From CAXBNV01 sp963977185 (lineage in GTDB: Bacteria > Pseudomonadota > Gammaproteobacteria > JAGOUU01): DNA of 5,251 bases. Location of the stretch: assembly GCA_963977185.1 (NCBI GenBank), contig CAXBNV010000057.1, forward strand, positions 1-5,251, given 5' to 3'. A program made the position numbers and the translations under genes. Shown here piece by piece: positions 1-5,234 of the stretch (position 1 is the stretch's first letter; every line of letters starts with the position of its first letter). A model generated the notes under the pieces. That model was not told the origin of the DNA. It ran no database searches and worked only from the letters and a program-made list of their open reading frames with translations.

Positions 1-347
1 GATATATAAATAATCTTATTCATTATCAAACTGTATGCCTCATGATCATTCCAAAACTCAGGGTTAGGCAATTGTAAAGAAAAATAGATAATCCCTATAA
101 TGAAAAAATTACATAATGTAGTAATATTAATTATATTTCGCGCTGCTTTATAACCATACAAAATTGTAATTAGAGCCACTATCCAATATGCAAAAGAAAA
201 CAACAACGTTCCTGATGAAATCACTAGAAAATAAATTTTGATTGGCTTTTGACCAACTAAAGATGAAGCTGATAATATTGAGAATAATGACAGGCTAAAA
301 AACACTAGCCATTTATCATAAATAATATTTTTTTGATTAATATCCAT
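1..347 (-). CDS. VUT/YhhQ-type queuosine precursor transporter-like membrane protein (5' part only)
   Basis: The reading frame starts at the ATG read from 347 down and stays open for 115 codons to the window edge, so the C-terminal half or more is missing. Seen: hydrophobic segments at about residues 14-30, 36-66 and 75-97, then a polar loop. The block YGYKAARNIIN (residues 67-77), followed by LPNPEFW and EAYSLIMN (about 96-111), matches the conserved core of the YhhQ/VUT (QPTR) family: EVYGYKxAR, then LPPxxxW and EAY. Known: these are inner-membrane importers of queuosine precursors such as preQ0. Odd: in the family a conserved Asp and Glu lie in the segment before YGYK. Here they align with Ala and Ile (WIVALITILYGYK), so transport activity or substrate may differ. 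An in-frame TAA six bases upstream confirms the start. No clear ribosome binding site is visible, because the heptamer repeat runs up to the start codon. The hydrolase gene lies upstream on the same strand. Confidence 0.72.
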   Translation of the reverse strand, partial: MDINQKNIIYDKWLVFFSLSLFSILSASSLVGQKPIKIYFLVISSGTLLFSFAYWIVALITILYGYKAARNIINITTLCNFFIIGIIYFSLQLPNPEFWNDHEAYSLIMNKIIYI

Positions 348-349
348 AT

Positions 350-408
350 TTTTTTATTTTTTATTTTTTATTTTTTATTTTTTATTTTTTATTTTTTATT
401 TTTTATTT
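350..408. repeat. Heptanucleotide tandem repeat, about eight copies of TTTTTTA
   Basis: Single A residues fall at 356, 363, 370, 377, 384, 391, 398 and 405, always separated by six T, giving a perfect period of 7 over about 59 bases. On the minus strand the unit is TAAAAAA. The array ends two or three bases before the ATG at 347, so it makes up the whole presumed 5' leader and possibly the promoter spacer of the membrane-protein gene. It cannot be coding: a 7-base unit brings TAA into every frame within 21 bases. Such arrays change copy number by slipped-strand mispairing, and copy number could set promoter spacing or ribosome access. That effect is inferred, not shown. Confidence 0.9.
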
Positions 409-448
409 CAAATAAATAATATCAATATATGAGATTATTGCAATAATA

Positions 449-1384
449 TTATTTTAAAAAATCATTAATAAGTTTTATTGAATCAGAAAAATATGGTGTA
501 ATTTGCAAATGAAAAAAATTGTGTATTGTACTTAATGTATGTAATTCAGAATCAACATTGTTTCTTTTTAAAAGCTTATTAAATAAAATAGACTCATCTC
601 GCATAGGATCAAAATAAGAGTTTATTATTAGCGTTCTAGGTAAAATATTTAAGTTGCTAGACAATATAGGTGATATTAAAGCATTCTTCCTCTCTGATTC
701 ATTATTTAAATAACAAGAAGCAAACCATTTTCTAACATGAGTATCTAATAAATAGCAAGAGCCAAAATAGTTTTTAGACTCATATTTAGTACAATAATCT
801 AAAGATGGGCTTATTAATATTAATCCTTTAACATCAAATTCTTTTAAATTTAATAAACTAGATACCGCAAGATTGCCACCAGAGCTATCACCTAAAATAT
901 AAATGTTTTTTATATCAGGAAATTTATTTTTTATTTTATCTATATTTTTAATAAACTTCGTTACTTCATTAATAGCTGTGGGAAATTTATTTTCTGGGGC
1001 TAAGCTATAATGTAGTAATAACACATTAAAATTTAGCTTATTTGATAATTCGCTACATATTTTATTATTGTGCTTATCATGTCTCAACACATAAGCTCCA
1101 CCATGAAGATAAATTATTAAATTATTACCTTTAACAGGAGATTTAAATATTTTATAAGAATAACTCTTATCATCTATCTTGATATTAGAAAAGCTACTAT
1201 CATTTTCAAAGCATCCAAAATTTTGCCTTACTTCTTCAACGGTCATATTGGATATATTTGAATACCCTTTGGCATATATAGCTTTGATATATTTTTTTGA
1301 TCTAAAATCTAAAGTTGGCGTTAGATTAGAAGTTAGCTCTGACTTCATAAAACATATTCTTGAATTAAAAATACATTTTATCAA
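449..1384 (-). CDS. HSL-family alpha/beta hydrolase (esterase/lipase)
   Basis: A 311-residue serine hydrolase of the hormone-sensitive-lipase (bacterial family IV) type, which hydrolyses carboxyl esters of short or medium acyl chains. Seen: oxyanion-hole motif HGGAY at residues 94-98; nucleophile elbow GDSSGG at 165-170 with Ser167 as the nucleophile; FDPMRDE at 258-264 with Asp259 as the acid; HNFFH at 287-292 with His288 as the base. The catalytic set is thus complete, and the length is normal for the family. No signal peptide is evident, so it is probably cytoplasmic. The substrate cannot be read from sequence. Start: the ATG at 1384 has no convincing ribosome site. An internal ATG at residue 13 (1348) has an AAGAA-like element about nine bases ahead and would give a 299-residue protein, so the true start may be there. 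It is divergent from elaA and followed on the same strand, 101 bases on, by the transporter-like gene, which could be co-transcribed. Confidence 0.9.
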   Translation of the reverse strand: MIKCIFNSRICFMKSELTSNLTPTLDFRSKKYIKAIYAKGYSNISNMTVEEVRQNFGCFENDSSFSNIKIDDKSYSYKIFKSPVKGNNLIIYLHGGAYVLRHDKHNNKICSELSNKLNFNVLLLHYSLAPENKFPTAINEVTKFIKNIDKIKNKFPDIKNIYILGDSSGGNLAVSSLLNLKEFDVKGLILISPSLDYCTKYESKNYFGSCYLLDTHVRKWFASCYLNNESERKNALISPILSSNLNILPRTLIINSYFDPMRDESILFNKLLKRNNVDSELHTLSTIHNFFHLQITPYFSDSIKLINDFLK

Positions 1385-1438
1385 ATTATTTATGTAAAAA
1401 ATATTATTGAAATAAATTCATCTTTTATATACAATCAG

Positions 1439-1511
1439 AAAATTATCTAAATAATATAGCAACCTTGCTACTCCAATATGCATTTATTATCTATATTATT
1501 TAGATAGTTTT
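1439..1511. repeat. Long inverted repeat, 21-base arms with one G-T mismatch
   Basis: The left arm 1439-1459 pairs with the right arm 1491-1511. The core TATCTAAATAATATAG (1444-1459) is matched perfectly at 1491-1506, then one T-G wobble and four more A-T pairs follow. The loop is 31 bases. In an RNA reading toward elaA this would form a long AU-rich stem ending 22 bases before the start codon. It could be an attenuator-like leader, an operator pair, or the remnant of a small inverted-repeat element. No target-site duplication was seen around it. Confidence 0.7.
1457..1470. promoter_or_regulatory. Short operator-like inverted repeat TAGCAA-CC-TTGCTA
   Basis: Perfect 6-base arms are separated by two bases, located roughly midway between the two divergent start codons and partly inside the loop of the longer inverted repeat. 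Size and symmetry suit a dimeric repressor or activator site acting on one or both genes. This is an inference from symmetry only; no regulator is encoded in the window. Confidence 0.35.
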
Positions 1512-1523
1512 ATTAAAACTATC
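1503..1523. repeat. Perfect palindrome just upstream of elaA (10-base arms, 1-base centre)
   Basis: GATAGTTTTA (1503-1512) is the exact reverse complement of TAAAACTATC (1514-1523), with T1513 at the centre. It ends ten bases before the elaA ATG, over the place where a ribosome binding site should be. Its left arm overlaps the right arm of the larger inverted repeat (1491-1511), so in RNA the two hairpins could not form together. As DNA it could equally be a repressor operator. Confidence 0.65.
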
Positions 1524-1533
1524 GATTTATTGT

Positions 1534-1986
1534 ATGACTTGGCACTTTTTAGAATTCAATCAATTATCAAATAATGATCTTTATAAAATCTTAAGAATAC
1601 GACAAAAAGTATTTGTTGTTGAGCAAAACATTAATTATGTTGATGCTGACAATGTAGATCAAAATTGTGTACACGTATTCCATAAAGATGATAATGGTAT
1701 AAGTGCTTATGCTAGAATATTGCCTGTATCAGTTAGCCCTTATAATCATATTTCATTTGGCAGAGTTTTAACAACTAAAGATGCAAGAAAATTTGGCCTT
1801 GGGAAAGAGCTTATAAAGCAGATTATAAGTTATATAAAAAATAATTTTGCTAATGAGACTGCAATTATAATTTCAGCACAAAAATATCTTGAAAAGTTTT
1901 ATAAAAACTTTGGCTTTGAAACTATTTCTGAGCCGTATATTGAAGAAGACATACTGCATATTAAGATGAAACTTATTCTGAATTAA
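1534..1986 (+). CDS. elaA: ElaA-type GNAT N-acetyltransferase
   Basis: A 150-residue, single-domain GNAT enzyme that would move an acetyl group from acetyl-CoA to an unknown amine. Seen: LYKILRIRQKVFVVEQN (residues 16-32), the diagnostic ElaA start block; AYARILP (58-64); FGRVLT (75-80); the acetyl-CoA pyrophosphate loop RKFGLGK (85-91), where the usual RGxGLG has lost its first Gly; AQKYLEKFYKNFGF (115-128), with the conserved Tyr123 near the active site; and the C-terminal EEDILHIKM (137-145). This is full length for the family. The physiological substrate of ElaA proteins is not settled. Start: the ATG at 1534 gives the expected family N-terminus (TWHFLEF), although no purine-rich ribosome site precedes it. 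The leader contains two competing inverted repeats. The gene runs tail to tail into the mobilisation operon, and the two stop codons overlap at 1983-1986. Confidence 0.92.
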   Translation: MTWHFLEFNQLSNNDLYKILRIRQKVFVVEQNINYVDADNVDQNCVHVFHKDDNGISAYARILPVSVSPYNHISFGRVLTTKDARKFGLGKELIKQIISYIKNNFANETAIIISAQKYLEKFYKNFGFETISEPYIEEDILHIKMKLILN

Positions 1987-2294
1987 AAGCTATATCTTTT
2001 TGTAGAGCAAATATTCTTCAAAGACTCATCCTCTAAATGCGAAATATAGATTCCGGTACTAAATGTAAATAAATATACTAAAGGCGCTACAGGCATCATA
2101 AAAGTTAATGCACATAAAGAACCAAAATATAATGGTGCTAGTATTGGAATATCTGATTTTATTATCTCAAATAGATTACCTCTTCCTAATATTTCATTTT
2201 CAAAAATAGAACCTAAATACATCATTACTGCTAAGCTTGGGGATCCTACATATAATAAAAATAAAGGTAGCCCTGTTGAAAATGTTTTAATCAT
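1983..2294 (-). CDS. Small membrane protein of unknown function, third gene of the traC-traD operon
   Basis: I do not recognise this 103-residue protein. Seen: a hydrophobic helix at about residues 8-31, a polar stretch with charges at 32-48 (ENEILGRG, EIIKSD), a long hydrophobic block at 49-85 that could span the membrane once or twice, and a short polar Cys-containing tail (residues 86-103). It carries no nucleotide-binding motif and no lipobox. It starts six bases after the traD-like stop codon, with only a weak GAAGTGA element ahead, so translation is probably coupled to traD. In Ti-type plasmids the gene after traC and traD is traG, the coupling protein, which begins with membrane helices and continues with an ATPase domain. 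This protein sits in that slot but has only membrane segments. It might be a coupling-protein helper, an entry-exclusion-like protein, or unrelated. Its stop overlaps that of elaA. Confidence 0.65.
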   Translation of the reverse strand: MIKTFSTGLPLFLLYVGSPSLAVMMYLGSIFENEILGRGNLFEIIKSDIPILAPLYFGSLCALTFMMPVAPLVYLFTFSTGIYISHLEDESLKNICSTKRYSF

Positions 2295-2300
2295 AATTAT

Positions 2301-2582
2301 TCACTTCACATTAAATTCTACATCACCTAGATAGGCCCAATATTTCTCAAACCGTCCTTTCTCTGTTTGCAGCTTTTTCCTAGCATCAACTAAAATCCCA
2401 AGTAAAACATTAGAGGTTAAATTATCAAGCTTGGCTTTAACAATTAAACCTCCTAATTGTATTTTCTTACGAGTATCTAATCGTCTAGCACGCTCTTTAT
2501 TCATTTTAACTTTCTGCTCAATAGCAGCTATTTTTTGTTCGGTAGTTTTAATAATCTTAGAACTATCTTTTTTGTCTATCAT
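2301..2582 (-). CDS. traD: TraD-like conjugal transfer / relaxosome accessory protein
   Basis: A 93-residue basic protein matching the Ti-plasmid TraD family. Seen: a charged helical, probably coiled-coil stretch at residues 8-35, then the signature DTRKKIQLGGLIVKA (36-50), close to the family's DTRRKIELGGLVxKAGL, then NVLLGILVDARKKL (58-71). Known: TraD is encoded beside traC opposite traA and is thought to assist relaxosome assembly or strand transfer; its exact biochemical role is poorly defined. Start: the ATG at 2582 is preceded by AAGGA (2591-2595) at good spacing, and the frame overlaps the end of the traC-like gene by 20 bases, indicating one polycistronic message with coupled translation. 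This is not the F-plasmid TraD coupling ATPase, which is unrelated and much larger. Confidence 0.85.
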   Translation of the reverse strand: MIDKKDSSKIIKTTEQKIAAIEQKVKMNKERARRLDTRKKIQLGGLIVKAKLDNLTSNVLLGILVDARKKLQTEKGRFEKYWAYLGDVEFNVK

Positions 2583-2754
2583 AGTAGATTTCCTTGAAAT
2601 AACTTCTTAGCGTTTTGTTATCTAGTGTATCAATACCAACTTCAATTGCTATTTTCCCTATTTCAAACATTCGGCGTTCTTTAACTTTTAAAAGCCGTGC
2701 CCTGCTTTTCTCTTGCTCATCAAGCAATTTTTGTATACGTTCTTGATATTTCAT
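2563..2754 (-). CDS. traC: TraC-like conjugal transfer accessory protein
   Basis: A 63-residue charged helical protein resembling Ti-plasmid TraC. Seen: a coiled-coil-like N-terminal half (residues 3-30, rich in Glu, Lys, Arg), then EIGKIAIEVGIDTL (31-44), matching the family's ERIGRIALKAGL-like block, then LRSYFKEI (49-56), matching the terminal LxxxFxxIA segment. Known: TraC proteins are small oriT-associated accessory factors of MobQ-type transfer regions. Start: the ATG at 2754 has the best ribosome site in the window, GGAGG at 2760-2764, six bases ahead. It is the first gene of the minus-strand operon, its end overlaps the traD-like start by 20 bases, and it faces away from traA across the oriT region. 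Confidence 0.78.
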   Translation of the reverse strand: MKYQERIQKLLDEQEKSRARLLKVKERRMFEIGKIAIEVGIDTLDNKTLRSYFKEIYYDRQKR

Positions 2755-2780
2755 TTTGCCCTCCGTTGTAGTCTTAATTC

Positions 2781-2810
2781 ATTTTAAAAATAAAACTTAA
2801 CTAATATCAA
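2781..2810 (-). promoter_or_regulatory. Candidate sigma-70-type promoter for the traC-traD operon
   Basis: On the minus strand, TTGATA (2805-2810) and TAAAAT (2781-2786) are each one base off the -35 and -10 consensus, with an 18-base spacer. Transcription would begin near 2774, giving a leader of about 20 bases that still holds the strong GGAGG ribosome site at 2760-2764. In such AT-rich DNA chance matches are common, so the good geometry relative to that ribosome site is the main argument. Confidence 0.42.
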
Positions 2811-2910
2811 TAGAAATCATTAAATAAATTCTCAATGAATAACCATGAATAAAATAGTACATTTCAATAAGAATTTTTATTATAAAATTATGATAAATTA
2901 ATAATAGTCA

Positions 2911-2956
2911 TAATGAATGAAATTCATTAAGGCGCAATATGCAATTCTTCGAATTG
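2911..2956 (-). other. oriT: Origin of transfer (oriT), MobQ/IncQ type
   Basis: Read on the minus strand, the site has CAATTC, loop GAA, GAATTG (2956-2942), then CATATTGCGCCTTAA (2941-2927). This is the layout of the IncQ plasmid oriT (RSF1010/R1162): an inverted repeat with a GAA loop, a short spacer, then the nick core containing TGCGCC. The spacer here is two bases shorter, as I recall the IncQ sequence. A second inverted repeat, TAATGAAT-gaa-ATTCATTA (2911-2929 on the plus strand), abuts the nick core from the other side. The site lies between traA and traC, as in Ti plasmids. The nick should fall within or next to GCGCC on the minus strand; the exact bond cannot be fixed by eye. Relaxase bound here, 33 bases from its own ATG, would probably also repress traA transcription. 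Confidence 0.8.
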
Positions 2957-2989
2957 ATGTGGATTTTAATTTTTTGGCAAAAATAAAAT

Positions 2990-5146
2990 ATGGCTATCGC
3001 ATTTGCAAGAGTAACATATCACTCAAGATCAAACGGACAATCAGCTGTTGCTTGTGCTGCTTATAGAAGTGGTGAAAAAATTCAAGATGAACGCACTGGT
3101 ATTATACATAATTATTTACATAAAGAAGAAGTTACATTTAAAGAAATATTATTACCTGTTGGCTCTAATTCTAAATATCAAGATCGAACAACTTTATGGA
3201 ATTATGTTGAGACATTTGAAACTCGTAAGAACTCTCAAGTTGCTAAAGAAATTATTCTTGCTTTGCCTAATAATATTGAAATTAGTGATGATGATAGAAT
3301 AACTCTTGCTAAACAGTTTGCAGATAAATATTTTGTTAGTAAAAGTATAGTTGCTGATGTCTGTATTCATAGCAAAAATAATAATCCTCATGCTCATATT
3401 TTATTAACGACAAGAAGATTAGTTGGGAATAAATTCTCTAGAACTAAAGCTCGTGATTTAGACCCTGAAATCAAGTTTAAAAAAGTTCAAGAAAATGATG
3501 CTTGGGGTGAAAAATGGCGTAATACTCAGAATCAATATTTTAAAGATAAAGGCTTAGATATATCTGTTGATGACAATGGTATTATTAGTCAAATCCATGT
3601 TGGTCCTAATGTTAAAAACAGCTCTAGTTTTATTAACTTTTTTAAGTTTCAAGAAAATGAAAACATTAAAGATCAACATAGAAATATTATTTATAATAAC
3701 TCTAAAATAATCATTAATCATCTAGTTAATCAAAAAGAATATTTCACTTATATTGACCTATATAGTTTCATTAAAAAGCATGCTGATAATGAAGATGATG
3801 CTAAAAGAATTTTTCTTAAAACTAAGCTTTCTTCTGAATTAGTTAATGTTGGTAAAAACAATAGAGATCACGATGTTTTTACTAGTAAATCACGCCTAAA
3901 ATTAGAAGATAACATGATTTCTATTGCTGATAAAATTCACAGTAGAAATAAGTTTTCCATAAGAAAAAGATTAATTAAAAAATATTGTAAAAAGCATGGC
4001 TTATCTCAAGAACAAATCAATAGTGTTTATCATATTGCCCGTGGTCATAATTTATCTTTAATTGTTGGTAAAGCTGGTACAGGTAAAAGCTATTCCCTGC
4101 GGGTAGCTAAAGAGCTTTGGGATAAAAAAGGTTATAAAACTTATGGTGTATCTATCTCAGGTAAAGCAGCTGAAGAACTGCAGAAAAGCTCTAATATTAA
4201 CTCTAAAACCATTCATTCTTTTTTATATTCTTTAGGTAAGAATTATATTAAATTAAATAAAAAATCAGTTGTTGTTATGGATGAAGCTGGAATGACTGAT
4301 TTGCCTTCTATGTTTAAAGTTATTGATAAGGTTCATGCTGCTAAAGCTAAGCTTGTTTTGATTGGTGATCCTCAGCAGTTGCAGCCTATTGGTGTTGGAT
4401 TGCCTTTTGAGTCTCTGATTAAATCTTTTGGTGCTGCTGAAATTAATACTGTTAAAAGACAGCAGGTAAAATGGCAACAGAAAGCTACTGAATTATTGTC
4501 TCGTGGGTATACTGAGAAAGCTTTGAAAAAATATAATAATAAGGGATATGTTGAGTTTTCTGATAAGCCTCTTGATGTTTTGCTTGATAAGTTTGTTAGT
4601 GTTTATAAGAAGACTAATAACATGCCTTTAGTTTTAACTTATACCAATAAGGATGTTAATAGTATTAATTCTACTGTTAGGGATTATTTGGTTAAAAATA
4701 ATAAGCTTGGGGATGGTTATGTTTTTGAAACTCATAAAGGTAACAAGGCTTTTTGTGTTGGAGATAAGATTATTTGTTTAGAGAATAATAATAGTTTTGG
4801 TGTTAAAAATGGTACTGCTGGTATTATAGATAATATTGATAAAAACATTATTCGATTAAAGGCTGATGGTAAGGTTTTTAATATTGATGTTAATGTTTAT
4901 AAAAAATTTGATTATGGGTATGCTGTTACTATTCATAAGGCTCAGGGGATGACTGTTGATGATAGTGTTTTTTATGTTAATGGTAGAAGTTTGAGTAGTA
5001 ATCTTGTTTATGTTGCTTTGTCACGACATAAACAAAATATCAATATTGTTGTCAATAAAGCTAAAATTAATGATATATGTCTTCTAAGCAATAAAGTAGA
5101 TGTTAATATTAAAAAACACTATGGTAATGCTTTTAGCCAAAACTAA
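2990..5146 (+). CDS. traA: TraA/MobQ-family conjugative relaxase with C-terminal RecD-like helicase
   Basis: An oriT nickase fused to a DNA helicase, 718 residues. Seen, relaxase (about 1-200): MAIAFARVTYHSRSNGQSAV with catalytic Tyr25 in AAYRSGEK, the same position as in IncQ MobA; DERTG (33-37); RKNSQVAKEIILALP (79-93); metal-binding triad His127, His134, His136 in CIHSKNNNPHAH. After a linker (about 205-335) comes the SF1B helicase: Walker A GKAGTGKS (360-367); Walker B DEAG (431-434); LIGDPQQLQPIG (457-468); Arg490; TIHKAQGMT (647-655); ALSRHK (676-681) with Arg679. All catalytic elements are present, so it should be active. It ends soon after the last helicase motif, whereas Ti TraA is about 1,100 residues, so this is a compact form. 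Start: the ATG at 2990 gives the family N-terminus exactly but has no Shine-Dalgarno sequence, suggesting weak translation. Codon use and GC skew change markedly near residue 420-430. Confidence 0.96.
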   Translation: MAIAFARVTYHSRSNGQSAVACAAYRSGEKIQDERTGIIHNYLHKEEVTFKEILLPVGSNSKYQDRTTLWNYVETFETRKNSQVAKEIILALPNNIEISDDDRITLAKQFADKYFVSKSIVADVCIHSKNNNPHAHILLTTRRLVGNKFSRTKARDLDPEIKFKKVQENDAWGEKWRNTQNQYFKDKGLDISVDDNGIISQIHVGPNVKNSSSFINFFKFQENENIKDQHRNIIYNNSKIIINHLVNQKEYFTYIDLYSFIKKHADNEDDAKRIFLKTKLSSELVNVGKNNRDHDVFTSKSRLKLEDNMISIADKIHSRNKFSIRKRLIKKYCKKHGLSQEQINSVYHIARGHNLSLIVGKAGTGKSYSLRVAKELWDKKGYKTYGVSISGKAAEELQKSSNINSKTIHSFLYSLGKNYIKLNKKSVVVMDEAGMTDLPSMFKVIDKVHAAKAKLVLIGDPQQLQPIGVGLPFESLIKSFGAAEINTVKRQQVKWQQKATELLSRGYTEKALKKYNNKGYVEFSDKPLDVLLDKFVSVYKKTNNMPLVLTYTNKDVNSINSTVRDYLVKNNKLGDGYVFETHKGNKAFCVGDKIICLENNNSFGVKNGTAGIIDNIDKNIIRLKADGKVFNIDVNVYKKFDYGYAVTIHKAQGMTVDDSVFYVNGRSLSSNLVYVALSRHKQNINIVVNKAKINDICLLSNKVDVNIKKHYGNAFSQN

Positions 5147-5156
5147 TAAGTTATTA

Positions 5157-5234
5157 ATGTTTGGTAATGGTATAAAGTGGGTGGCCACTTTACTCTCTTT
5201 ACTCTTTATTATGATCTCAACTGGTATTTTTTAA
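5157..5234 (+). CDS. Possible 25-residue hydrophobic peptide
   Basis: Eleven bases after the traA stop, an ATG opens a 25-codon frame ending in TAA. The peptide begins MFGNGIKW and continues with an uninterrupted hydrophobic run of about 17 residues (VATLLSLLFIMISTGIF), a shape seen in small membrane peptides and type I toxins. No Cys follows the run, so it is not a lipoprotein signal. Upstream there is only a weak TAAG element. It overlaps the hairpin at 5173-5192, and a frame this short could be chance. I report it because composition and placement fit a co-translated small protein, but I give it low weight. Confidence 0.2.
   Translation: MFGNGIKWVATLLSLLFIMISTGIF
5173..5210 (+). terminator. 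Probable intrinsic terminator after traA
   Basis: TAAAGTGG (5173-5180), loop GTGG, CCACTTTA (5185-5192): a perfect 8-base stem and one of the more GC-containing hairpins in the window. It is followed by a pyrimidine-rich but not pure-T tract with a TTTACTCT direct repeat. It lies 27 bases after the traA stop codon, a usual place for a terminator. The interrupted T tract lowers confidence, and an operator or recombination site is an alternative. Confidence 0.5.

Larger units (their letters stand above)
1385..1533. promoter_or_regulatory. Divergent intergenic control region between the hydrolase gene and elaA
   Basis: This 149-base AT-rich spacer must carry the promoters of two genes that point away from each other. 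It holds three inverted repeats, listed separately: a long interrupted one (1439-1511), a short operator-like one in its loop (1457-1470), and a tight palindrome beside the elaA start (1503-1523). TATA-like hexamers are frequent, for example TATATA on the minus strand at 1426-1431, but none has a convincing -35 partner at proper spacing, so no promoter is placed. Confidence 0.5.

Noticed and set aside
434..447. Perfect 14-base palindrome ATTATTGCAATAAT just after the hydrolase stop codon, as a terminator
   Set aside because: The stem is almost all A-T, has no loop bases, and is not followed by a T-run on the minus strand. It may be chance in this composition.
1179..1397. Plus-strand 72-codon frame
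   Set aside because: It is antisense to the N-terminal part of the well-supported hydrolase, has no ribosome site, and reads as AT-rich random sequence.
1439..1511. A MITE or other inverted-repeat mobile element
   Set aside because: The arms are internal to a short divergent spacer, no target-site duplication is seen, and no second copy occurs in the window.
2862..2894. A sigma-70 promoter for traA (TTTCAA ... TATGAT)
   Set aside because: The -10-like hexamer is fair, but the -35 match is poor and the spacer is 21 bases. No convincing traA promoter was found.
2971..2983. TTTTT-GGC-AAAAA hairpin before traA
   Set aside because: Five A-T pairs are too weak to mean much in this AT-rich DNA.
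3048..3397. Alternative frames on both strands inside the first part of traA
   Set aside because: They lie wholly within a gene whose frame carries intact relaxase motifs, and their products are low-complexity (Lys, Leu, Ile or Asn rich).
4265..4477. Minus-strand 70-codon frame inside the helicase part of traA
   Set aside because: It is a shadow of the conserved helicase motifs on the other strand, with no family features of its own.
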